Shown piece after piece: positions 1 to 5,598 of a stretch of DNA of 10,321 nt; the first letter of the stretch is position 1, and each line of letters starts with the position of its first letter. The notes under the pieces are model-generated. The model saw only the letters and a list, made by a program, of their open reading frames with translations. It did not search any database and was not told the origin of the DNA. Source of the DNA: Actinomycetes bacterium (GTDB lineage Bacteria; Actinomycetota; Acidimicrobiia; Acidimicrobiales; Microtrichaceae); contig JAEZFI010000167.1 in assembly GCA_023437745.1 (NCBI GenBank), positions 1-10,321 of the forward strand, written 5' to 3'. A program made the translations under genes and the position numbers.

Positions 1-16
1 GCGTGGCCGAGTCGCG

Positions 17-784
17 TCAGGGAGCGCCCCACTGGCCTCGCTCGACGAGGACGTCCTTCAGGACCTCGCACCGGTCGGTCATGATCCCGTCGACACCGAG
101 GTCCAGCAGCCGGTGCATCTCGGCGGGGTCGTCGATCGTCCACACGTGGACCTGGAGGCCGAGCCGGTGGGCGCCGCGGACGAACTGCCGGGTGACGAGG
201 GGGAGGCGGCCCTTGTGGGTGGGGACCTGCACGCAGGCCCCCTCGAAGCGGGCGGGCGCGAGCCGGCGGCTGGCGGCGAGGAGGCGGGCGGTGCTGCGGG
301 GCCCGAGCCCGGTGCAGAGACGCGGGCCCAGGATCGAGCGGATCCGGGCGATGCGGGTGTCGCTGAACGCCGCCACCGCGACCCGGTCGACGGCGTTGCA
401 GCGGCGGATCACCTCGGCGAGGGGCCCGACCGCAGCGTCGTCCTTGGGGTCGATGTTGAAGCGGGCGTCGGGGAACGAGCCGAGCAGGTCCTCCAGGAGC
501 GGGATCGGCTCGCGCCCGGCCACCCTCGCAGCGGAGACCTCGCTCCACGTGAGGTCCGCGATGCGTCCCGGCCGGTCGCACACCCTGTCGAGGACGTCGT
601 CGTGGAAGGCGACGACGGTGCCGTCGGCACACACGTGCGCGTCGGTCTCGAGGTACCGGTAGCCCAGCGCGACGGCCCCTTCGAACGCCGGCATCGTGTT
701 CTCCGGCCAGTCGCCCGCACCCCCGCGGTGGGCGAAGGCCAGCACGCCGGGGTGGTCGAGGAAAGGGAATCGGTGTGCCACCAC
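17..784 (-). CDS. Glycerophosphodiester phosphodiesterase family protein
   Basis: Predicted 255-residue GDPD-family TIM-barrel enzyme that would hydrolyse glycerophosphodiesters (deacylated phospholipid head groups) to glycerol-3-phosphate and an alcohol. Seen: the family signature HRG at residues 19-21, PENT at 27-30, E46-x-D48 (metal ligands), DG at 54-55 and catalytic H61 in FHDD; later NIDPK, and near the C-terminus HVWTIDDP and GVDGIMTD, all typical of the fold. The length matches compact bacterial GDPDs. No signal peptide or membrane helix is visible, so a cytoplasmic location is inferred. The start is one of two adjacent GTG codons (784 or 781). Family homology begins right there, and a minus-strand TAGGTT lies 5 or 8 bases upstream with no Shine-Dalgarno, so leaderless translation is likely. 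The reading frame stays open far upstream, but that part is antisense to the MFS gene. The substrate cannot be assigned from sequence. Confidence 0.93.
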   Translation of the reverse strand: MVAHRFPFLDHPGVLAFAHRGGAGDWPENTMPAFEGAVALGYRYLETDAHVCADGTVVAFHDDVLDRVCDRPGRIADLTWSEVSAARVAGREPIPLLEDLLGSFPDARFNIDPKDDAAVGPLAEVIRRCNAVDRVAVAAFSDTRIARIRSILGPRLCTGLGPRSTARLLAASRRLAPARFEGACVQVPTHKGRLPLVTRQFVRGAHRLGLQVHVWTIDDPAEMHRLLDLGVDGIMTDRCEVLKDVLVERGQWGAP

Positions 785-789
785 CGGCG

Positions 790-799
790 AACCTACCCT
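790..799. promoter_or_regulatory. Overlapping divergent -10 elements (bidirectional promoter)
   Basis: The plus strand reads TACCCT at 794-799, six bases before the MFS GTG at 806. The minus strand reads TAGGTT at 795-790, five bases before the phosphodiesterase GTG at 784. The two hexamers share the TA step at 794-795. No convincing -35 hexamer is visible on either side. The hexamers are seen directly; promoter function is inferred from position. Confidence 0.55.
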
Positions 800-805
800 G
801 GCCCG

Positions 806-2005
806 GTGAGTGACACCCTGGCGCCGCCGGCAGCGCCGGTGCGGGACCTCGCGGCGGTGTGCGTCGGGATCGCCGCCACCGTCATCCCCGGCTTCATGCT
901 CGGCAGCCTCTACGTCGAGATGGGTCCGGAGCTGGGCTTCGGGGAGGCGACCTCCGGTGGCCTCGTCGCCGCGTTCTTCGGCGCCAGCGCGTTCCTGTCG
1001 GCCCCCCTCGGGCGGTGGGTGGACCGGCGAGGGCCTGCGTTCTGCCTCCGCGTCGCGCTGGTGACCTCCGCGACCTTCCAGGCGGCGGTCGCCCTGCTCG
1101 GCCGGTCCGTCATGACCATCGCCCTGCTCGCCCTGGTCGCGGGCGCAGCGAACGCACTGTGCCAGGTGTCGGCCAACGTGTGGATCGCGCGCAACGTCGC
1201 CGCCCGCCGGCAGGGCCTGGCGTTCGCGGCGAAGCAGTCCTCGATGCCGGCGGCGTCGCTCGTGGCGGGGCTGGCGCTGCCGCTCATCGTCGGGTCGTTC
1301 GGATGGCGGTGGGCCTTCGCCGCCGGCGTGGTCCTCGCGGTGGTCGCTGCGTTCGCCATGGGTTCGCCCGTCGACGAGCAGGGTGCGGCCGTCGACGCCC
1401 GCGAGGCCGCCCAGGGCGCGCTCCGGGCCGACGCACCGTCGCGGAGGGCGGAGCGCGGTGCGCTCCTGAGCCTGGCGGTCGCTGCCGCGTTCTCCTCCAG
1501 CGCGGCGGTGACGCTCGGCAGCTTCTACGTGAACTCCGCGGTGGACGCCGGCGTGGTCAAGGGCACCGCCGGCGTGATGCTGGCGGTCGGATCGGTGGTG
1601 TCGATCTCGTCGCGGCTCGCGGCAGGGGCGTGGGCCGATCGCCGGGAGGGTGCCCTGCTCGGCCTCGTCGCCGGGATGCTCGGCCTCGGCGCGGCGAGCT
1701 ACCTGCTCTTCGTGCTCGGCACGCCCGTGGCGCACGTGCTGGCGCTGCCGATCGCCTTCGGCGCGGGGTGGGCGTGGCCCGGGGTGTTCAACCTCTCCGT
1801 CGTGCGCGCGCATCCGGACCAGCCCGGCCGGGCGACGGGCATCACCCAGTCGGGCACGTACGTCGGGGCGACCCTGGGGCCGCTCCTCTTCGGGGTCGTG
1901 GCGGAACGCTGGACCTACGACGCCGCGTGGATCCTCGCCGCGCTCATCGCCGCGGGCGGTTGCCTGGCGGTGCTCAACGCCCGGCGGGTGCTCACCCGGG
2001 CCTGA
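806..2005 (+). CDS. MFS transporter
   Basis: Predicted 399-residue major facilitator superfamily permease in the cytoplasmic membrane. The length and the alternation of hydrophobic stretches fit 12 transmembrane helices in two halves, with a charged, Ala/Arg/Asp-rich cytoplasmic loop around residues 190-220. The loop between helices 2 and 3 carries GRWVDRRG (residues 69-76), a version of MFS motif A. The matching position in the second half has a weaker copy, AGAWADRREG. FAAKQSSMPAAS in helix 5 and ITQSGTYVGATLGPLLFG in helix 11 are common in actinobacterial efflux or uptake permeases annotated only as MFS. The substrate cannot be inferred. The start is GTG 806: the preceding TACCCT is six bases away, there is no Shine-Dalgarno, and the protein begins with a short hydrophilic segment before helix 1. 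It is divergent from the phosphodiesterase gene, and a shared promoter suggests co-expression, but a functional link is not shown. Confidence 0.92.
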   Translation: MSDTLAPPAAPVRDLAAVCVGIAATVIPGFMLGSLYVEMGPELGFGEATSGGLVAAFFGASAFLSAPLGRWVDRRGPAFCLRVALVTSATFQAAVALLGRSVMTIALLALVAGAANALCQVSANVWIARNVAARRQGLAFAAKQSSMPAASLVAGLALPLIVGSFGWRWAFAAGVVLAVVAAFAMGSPVDEQGAAVDAREAAQGALRADAPSRRAERGALLSLAVAAAFSSSAAVTLGSFYVNSAVDAGVVKGTAGVMLAVGSVVSISSRLAAGAWADRREGALLGLVAGMLGLGAASYLLFVLGTPVAHVLALPIAFGAGWAWPGVFNLSVVRAHPDQPGRATGITQSGTYVGATLGPLLFGVVAERWTYDAAWILAALIAAGGCLAVLNARRVLTRA

Positions 2006-2024
2006 GCGCCGCCCCGCCCAACTT

Positions 2025-2095
2025 CTCCGCCCCCAAGGTTTTCGGCGCGAGATGTCCCGCGTGGCGGGACGATCCGCGCCGAGAACTCCGCCCCC
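2025..2095. repeat. Long interrupted palindrome flanked by 10-bp direct repeats
   Basis: The gap between the convergent MFS and lipoprotein genes holds a large hairpin. The outer arms are TTTTCGGCGCG (2039-2049) and CGCGCCGAGAA (2075-2085), complementary apart from one G-T pair. The inner arms are GTCCCGC (2054-2060) and GCGGGAC (2064-2070) around a three-base loop, with four-base internal bulges between the stems. CTCCGCCCCC occurs as a direct repeat just outside, at 2025-2034 and 2086-2095. It may terminate transcription from both sides. However, the T-rich end is on the 5' side and the A-rich end on the 3' side, the reverse of an intrinsic terminator, so a REP-like dispersed palindrome is also plausible. 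Confidence 0.75.
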
Positions 2096-2098
2096 GCA

Positions 2099-3046
2099 CT
2101 ACACCCAGAGCGGGCTGCGGGCGATGTCGTAGCAGTCGGCTCGGCCGTGGCCGTAGTAGTCGTCGTGGTTGGCGTCGAGGAGCATGCTCTCGAACACCTT
2201 CCCGGGGCCCTCGTACATGAGGTCGTTGGAGAAGTCGCCCACGCCGCCGTTGCCGGCGTGGTGCGGCGCGCAGCCGGGCACGGCCCCCATCAGGTGGGCG
2301 ATCTCCTGGGCGGATCGAGCCGCGAGGGTGGGGGAGCCGGAGCACTCGCCGGAGGCCTTGCTCATCCAGATCACGGCCAGGTCGCTGCCCGTGCCGCAGC
2401 CCCCGTTCGCGAGGTGGACGAAGACGACGGGCGCGATCGGGCTGGTCGTCATGCCGAGGCGGACGAGCTCGGCCCGGAGGGCGGCCCGCGGGTCGGCGCT
2501 CCCGTCGATCTCGGCGGCGGTCAGCCCGAGGCGGATCTGTGCCACCTCGATCGAGCCGGTGGCGTTGCGGATGAAGTCCAGCGGACGCCCGCCCGACTGC
2601 CCGATGAACCAGGAGTTCGTCGCCTCGAGCTGCGACGAGATCTCGGCCGGCATCCCGGGGTTCGACGCCTGGTCGGCCGTGACGGCGTAGACCGCACCGA
2701 GCTTCGAGGCCGCGGTGTTGGCCGGTGCCGACTCCGGCACGGTGCCGAGCGGCCCGCCACCCGGGATGCCCGGTCCGACGTAGCCCCCGCCGCCCCCGCC
2801 GGGGGTGCCTGTCTGCGGCGCCGCCTGCGCCCGCTTGAGCTCGATGATCTTGAGGATGATCTGCGCGGCCTGCTCCCGCGTCATGGCCCGCTGCCAACGG
2901 CCGTTCTTGCAGGCGAGCACGTGGCTGCCGTCGTCGCCGAAGTCGGCGGTGCGGCACCGCTGGCCGGCGCGGACCCCCTTGATGCAGCCGGTCGAGACGA
3001 GTGCGACAAGGACCAGCACGGCCACCGCGCGCATCTGCTTCGTCAT
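2099..3046 (-). CDS. Predicted lipoprotein with degenerate metzincin-like domain
   Basis: Encodes 315 residues. The N-terminus (MTKQMRAV, then a hydrophobic stretch) ends in VSTGC with C21 as the likely lipidation site, so a membrane-anchored exported lipoprotein is predicted. A small Cys-containing segment follows (C31, C47 in ACKNGRWQR), then a Gly/Pro linker near residues 79-101, then a C-terminal domain. That domain resembles secreted actinobacterial metzincin-like proteins: AQEIAHLMGAVPGCAPHH occupies the position of the zinc helix, and NDLMYEG (M277) resembles a Met-turn, followed by LDANHDDYYGHG. The expected first histidine of HExxH is glutamine (Q247; E248 and H251 are kept), so catalysis is doubtful. 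Start ATG 3046 is supported by AGGAG nine bases upstream; the alternative is M5. The gene stands 88 bases downstream of the synthetase with its own -10-like hexamer. Its role is unknown. Confidence 0.85.
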   Translation of the reverse strand: MTKQMRAVAVLVLVALVSTGCIKGVRAGQRCRTADFGDDGSHVLACKNGRWQRAMTREQAAQIILKIIELKRAQAAPQTGTPGGGGGGYVGPGIPGGGPLGTVPESAPANTAASKLGAVYAVTADQASNPGMPAEISSQLEATNSWFIGQSGGRPLDFIRNATGSIEVAQIRLGLTAAEIDGSADPRAALRAELVRLGMTTSPIAPVVFVHLANGGCGTGSDLAVIWMSKASGECSGSPTLAARSAQEIAHLMGAVPGCAPHHAGNGGVGDFSNDLMYEGPGKVFESMLLDANHDDYYGHGRADCYDIARSPLWV

Positions 3047-3055
3047 GTTCCTGAG

Positions 3056-3060
3056 CTCCT
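3056..3060 (-). promoter_or_regulatory. Shine-Dalgarno of the lipoprotein gene
   Basis: The minus strand reads AGGAG, inside a longer GGAGGAG run, nine bases before ATG 3046. This favours that ATG over the in-frame ATG four codons later. Confidence 0.7.
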
Positions 3061-3088
3061 CCCCGGTCCCGTCACCGGACTGCGGGCC

Positions 3089-3094
3089 AGGGTA
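3089..3094 (-). promoter_or_regulatory. Candidate -10 element of the lipoprotein gene
   Basis: The minus strand reads TACCCT at 3094-3089, giving a predicted start near 3082 and a leader of about 35 bases that contains the Shine-Dalgarno. The -35 region (TTTCGC with a 17-base spacer) is weak. It would make the lipoprotein gene independent of the synthetase upstream. Confidence 0.4.
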
Positions 3095-3134
3095 CGCAGC
3101 GCCCTGCGACGGCGAAAGTCTGCGGGGGCACGCG

Positions 3135-4691
3135 TCAGATGGAGCGGCCGGCCGACTTCCAGTACTCGTCCTTGAGGAGCCGCTTGTAGAGCTTCCCGGT
3201 GGGGTGGCGCGGGAGCTCGGGCCGGAAGTCGATGTGGTCCGGGCACTTCACACGGGCGAGGTGCGACCGGCAGAACTCGAGGAGCTCGGCCTCGAGCTCG
3301 GGCGTGCCCGCGATCCCCGCGGCGGGTTCGACGACGGCGTGCACGCGCTCGCCCATCTCGTCGTCCGGCACCCCGAACACCGCGACGTCCGCCACCGACG
3401 GGTGCATCGTGAGGACGTTCTCCGCCTCCTGCGGGTAGATGTTCACCCCGCCCCTGATGATCATGTAGGCCTTGCGGTCGGTCAGGTACAGGTAGCCGTC
3501 CTCGTCCTGGTAGCCGACGTCGCCGAGCGTGGACCAGCCCTTCGGGTGGTAGCTGCCCTTCGTCTTCTCGGGATCGTTGTGGTAGCTGAAGTTCGACGCG
3601 GACTCGAAGTAGACGGTCCCCGACTCGCCGGTCGGCACCTCCTCGCCGTCGTCGCCCACGACGTGCAGCGGCCCCAGCAGGCTCTTGCCGACCGTCCCCT
3701 TGTGGGCGAGCCACGCCTCGCTGTTGCAGTAGGCGAAGCCGTTGCCCTCGGTCCCCGCGTAGTACTCGTGGATGATCGGGCCGAACCACTCGATCATCTG
3801 CTCCTTGACCGGGATCGGGCACGGCGCCGCGGCGTGGACGACGCACTGCAGCGAGCTGACGTCGTACCGGTCCCGCACCTCGGAGGGCAGCTTCAGCATC
3901 TTCACGAACATCGTCGGGACCATCTGGGCGAAGGTGACGTGATGCCGCTCGATGGCGGCGAGCGCCTCTGCTGCGTCGAAGTGCTCCATCACGACGACCG
4001 TGCCGCCGGCGCGTTGGACCTGGATGCTGTAGCGCAGCGGAGCAGCGTGGTAGAGCGGCGCGGGGCAGAGGTACACGGTCTCCTCGTTCGCGCCGAAGAG
4101 CCCCGTGACGAGCAGGTAGAGGGTGTCGGGGTTCCCGAGGGGCACGCCGCGCAGCGGGACCTGCACGCCCTTGGGCCGGCCGGTGGTGCCCGAGCTGTAG
4201 AGCATGTCCATGCCCTCGCTCCGGTCGTCGATGGGCGCCGGGTCGGAGGTGAGCACCACCTCCTCGTAGCGCCGGTGTCCGGGCACGTCGCCGCCGAACG
4301 CGAGCCGCAGCGTCACGTTCGGGGTCGCGTCGACGATCGCCGCGGCCAGCTCGCCCTTCGTGGCGGAGGTGATGAAGGCCGTCGCGCCGCAGTCGTCGAC
4401 GATGTACGCCGCCTCCTCGGCCGTGAGTCGCGTGCTGATCGCCGTGTAGTAGAGGCCCGCGTAGTGGGCGCCCCAGACGATGGGCAGGAACCGGGGGTGG
4501 TTCTCGATCAGGACGGCGACGTGGTCGCCCTCCTGCAGCCCGTGCTCACGGAGGACTCGTGCGACCCGGTTGGCTTCGGCGTCGAGCTGGGCGTACGTGA
4601 CGACCTCGCCGGACTCGTGCATGACGACCGCAGGGCGGTCGGGGTCCGTGGCGGCGTAGGAGCCGGGGAACAGCTCGTCGTTGGCGGGCAT
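3135..4691 (-). CDS. AMP-forming acyl-CoA synthetase (ANL superfamily)
   Basis: 518-residue adenylate-forming ligase that would activate a carboxylic acid with ATP to an acyl-adenylate and then transfer it to CoA. Seen: phosphate-binding motif A3 YSSGTTGRPKG (165-175); A5 YAGTEG (311-316); A7/A8 with GDVGY (D391) and TDRK (R406) leading to the hinge and IIRGGVNIYPQE; and the C-terminal A10 PTGK with catalytic lysine K500. All key residues are intact and the length is typical of FadD-like enzymes. No membrane or export signal is present. The start is ATG 4691, since AAGGAG lies six bases before it. An in-frame ATG at 4706 would place that Shine-Dalgarno inside the coding sequence. The substrate (fatty, aromatic or steroid side-chain acid) cannot be read from sequence. 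The gene is divergent from the SirB1-like gene and is not in an operon with the acyl-CoA dehydrogenase at 5599. Confidence 0.93.
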   Translation of the reverse strand: MPANDELFPGSYAATDPDRPAVVMHESGEVVTYAQLDAEANRVARVLREHGLQEGDHVAVLIENHPRFLPIVWGAHYAGLYYTAISTRLTAEEAAYIVDDCGATAFITSATKGELAAAIVDATPNVTLRLAFGGDVPGHRRYEEVVLTSDPAPIDDRSEGMDMLYSSGTTGRPKGVQVPLRGVPLGNPDTLYLLVTGLFGANEETVYLCPAPLYHAAPLRYSIQVQRAGGTVVVMEHFDAAEALAAIERHHVTFAQMVPTMFVKMLKLPSEVRDRYDVSSLQCVVHAAAPCPIPVKEQMIEWFGPIIHEYYAGTEGNGFAYCNSEAWLAHKGTVGKSLLGPLHVVGDDGEEVPTGESGTVYFESASNFSYHNDPEKTKGSYHPKGWSTLGDVGYQDEDGYLYLTDRKAYMIIRGGVNIYPQEAENVLTMHPSVADVAVFGVPDDEMGERVHAVVEPAAGIAGTPELEAELLEFCRSHLARVKCPDHIDFRPELPRHPTGKLYKRLLKDEYWKSAGRSI

Positions 4692-4697
4692 CGGGTG

Positions 4698-4703
4698 CTC
4701 CTT
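4698..4703 (-). promoter_or_regulatory. Shine-Dalgarno that sets the synthetase start
   Basis: The minus strand reads AAGGAG six bases before ATG 4691. It overlaps the codons that follow the alternative ATG at 4706, so translation most likely begins at 4691. Confidence 0.75.
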
Positions 4704-4722
4704 CATGGACGGTCGGGGCGGT

Positions 4723-4732
4723 GTCCTAGCGT
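4723..4732. promoter_or_regulatory. Overlapping divergent -10-like elements
   Basis: The plus strand reads TAGCGT at 4727-4732, seven bases before GTG 4740. The minus strand reads TAGGAC at 4728-4723, a weaker hexamer (last base C) that would give a leader of about 25 bases carrying the synthetase Shine-Dalgarno. The two share the TA step at 4727-4728. The plus-strand element is the better supported. Confidence 0.45.
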
Positions 4733-4739
4733 GGTGGGC

Positions 4740-5513
4740 GTGGATCCTACGGCTCGGTTCGCGGCCGAGGTCCTTCGCGAGGACCCGTCCCTCGAGGTGA
4801 TCGCCGCGGCGATCGCCGGGTGCGACCACGACCTCGACCCCGCGGACCTGGCCGGCGCCCTCGATGCGCTCGCCGCACGGGTTCCGCGCGCGCACGCCGC
4901 GACGCTCTGCCGCACACTGTTCGGCGAGGGCGGCCTCGAGGGCAACGTCGAGCAGTACGACGACCCCCGGAACTCGTACCTCGACCTGGTCGTGCGCCGC
5001 CGCCTCGGGATCCCGATCAGCCTGTCGGTGATCGCCGTGGAGGTCGGCCGGCGGGTGGGGGTGCCGCTGGTGGGCATCGGGATGCCGGGCCACTTCGTGG
5101 TGCGTGATGCGAACGACGCGAGCGCGTTCTACGACCCCTTCGTCGGCGGCATGGCGCTCTCGGCCGAGGACTGCGAGCGGCGGTTCTCGCAGCTCCACGG
5201 ACCGAGCGCCCGCTTCGACCCGTCCTTCCTGGAGCCGACATCACCGGTCCGGATCGCCGAGCGGATGCTCGCCAACCTGACGCGGGGTTATCTCGATCGC
5301 ATGGACCGGTCGTCGCTCGCGTGGGTGCTCAGGCTCCGCTGCAGCCTGCCGCAGGCCGATGCCTCGGTCGTGCGCCAGTTCGCCGGGGTGCTCTCGAACC
5401 TCGGGCGCTGGTGGGAGGCGGCCGACGCCTTCGAACGGCTGGCCGCGCTGCAGCCGGACCGCGCCGAGGTCCACCTGGTTGCGGCGCACCGACTCCGGTC
5501 GCACGCGAACTGA
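4740..5513 (+). CDS. SirB1-family transglutaminase-like/TPR protein
   Basis: 257 residues matching the SirB1 (transglutaminase-like plus tetratricopeptide) family. Seen: YDDPRNSYLDLVVRRRLG followed by PISLSVIAVEVGRRVGVP, then the family hallmark GMPGHFVVR with H118 and FYDPFVGG with D132. A helical C-terminal part contains a TPR-like unit (NLGRWWEAADAFERLAALQPD). In transglutaminase folds these His and Asp would pair with a cysteine. Here the expected cysteine position within PISLSV has serine or leucine, as I recall is usual for SirB1 proteins, so a non-peptidase or scaffolding role is likely. The biochemical function of the family is poorly known. The start GTG 4740 is chosen because TAGCGT lies seven bases upstream. 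In-frame GTGs at 4731 and 4734 overlap or abut that hexamer. No Shine-Dalgarno or signal peptide is visible, so the protein is probably cytoplasmic. Confidence 0.87.
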   Translation: MDPTARFAAEVLREDPSLEVIAAAIAGCDHDLDPADLAGALDALAARVPRAHAATLCRTLFGEGGLEGNVEQYDDPRNSYLDLVVRRRLGIPISLSVIAVEVGRRVGVPLVGIGMPGHFVVRDANDASAFYDPFVGGMALSAEDCERRFSQLHGPSARFDPSFLEPTSPVRIAERMLANLTRGYLDRMDRSSLAWVLRLRCSLPQADASVVRQFAGVLSNLGRWWEAADAFERLAALQPDRAEVHLVAAHRLRSHAN

Positions 5514-5525
5514 CGCCGGCGCCTT

Positions 5526-5545
5526 ACTTGACCGCGTGGTCAAGT
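5526..5545. promoter_or_regulatory. Perfect palindromic operator upstream of acyl-CoA dehydrogenase
   Basis: ACTTGACC and GGTCAAGT are exact inverted repeats separated by GCGT. The site ends 15 bases before the TAGGCT -10 candidate, so it covers the region where the -35 contact would be. This is the size and placement of a TetR-family repressor operator, the regulator type that commonly controls acyl-CoA dehydrogenase genes in actinobacteria. No regulator gene is in the window. A hairpin role at the end of the SirB1-like gene is less likely because no T-run follows. Confidence 0.6.
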
Positions 5546-5560
5546 TCCTGCCTCCGGGCC

Positions 5561-5566
5561 TAGGCT
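5561..5566 (+). promoter_or_regulatory. Candidate -10 element of acyl-CoA dehydrogenase gene
   Basis: TAGGCT at 5561-5566 predicts a start near 5573 and a leader of about 25 bases. That leader includes the purine run GGGGGA (5589-5594), four bases before ATG 5599, a possible if closely spaced Shine-Dalgarno. Confidence 0.45.
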
Positions 5567-5598
5567 GCCGCGATCCGACCAGCACTCCGGGGGATCCG

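Noticed and set aside
1..16. Possible gene end in the first bases
   Set aside because: Sixteen bases downstream of the phosphodiesterase stop are too few to support any call.
785..1813. Long minus-strand open frame antisense to the MFS gene, continuous with the phosphodiesterase frame
   Set aside because: Its translation is Arg/His/Glu/Gly-rich low-complexity sequence without domain features, and the MFS frame on the other strand is clearly the real gene. Long antisense open frames are expected at this GC content.
2039..2085. Classical Rho-independent terminator
   Set aside because: No T-run follows the hairpin on either strand; the T/A polarity is reversed. A termination role is possible but not by the textbook form.
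3805..3810. TTGACC half-site inside the synthetase gene, and GGTCAA at 1555-1560 in the MFS gene, as extra copies of the acyl-CoA dehydrogenase operator
   Set aside because: Each is a lone half-site within coding sequence with no facing inverted copy, as expected by chance.
4692..4706. ATG at 4706 as the synthetase start
   Set aside because: It would place the strong AAGGAG Shine-Dalgarno inside the coding sequence. ATG 4691 has it at six-base spacing.
4731..4736. GTG codons at 4731 and 4734 as starts of the SirB1-like gene
   Set aside because: They overlap or directly abut TAGCGT (4727-4732). GTG 4740 has the same hexamer-to-start spacing as the patatin gene and loses no family homology.
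2805..4739. Very long plus-strand open frame across the lipoprotein and synthetase genes that joins the SirB1-like gene in frame
   Set aside because: This region is antisense to two well-supported minus-strand genes. Only the part from 4740 matches a protein family, and a promoter hexamer sits just before it.
5359..5598. Upstream in-frame extension of the acyl-CoA dehydrogenase into the SirB1-like gene
   Set aside because: It would overlap the SirB1-like coding sequence and translate the operator and -10 region. Family homology and the promoter layout support ATG 5599.
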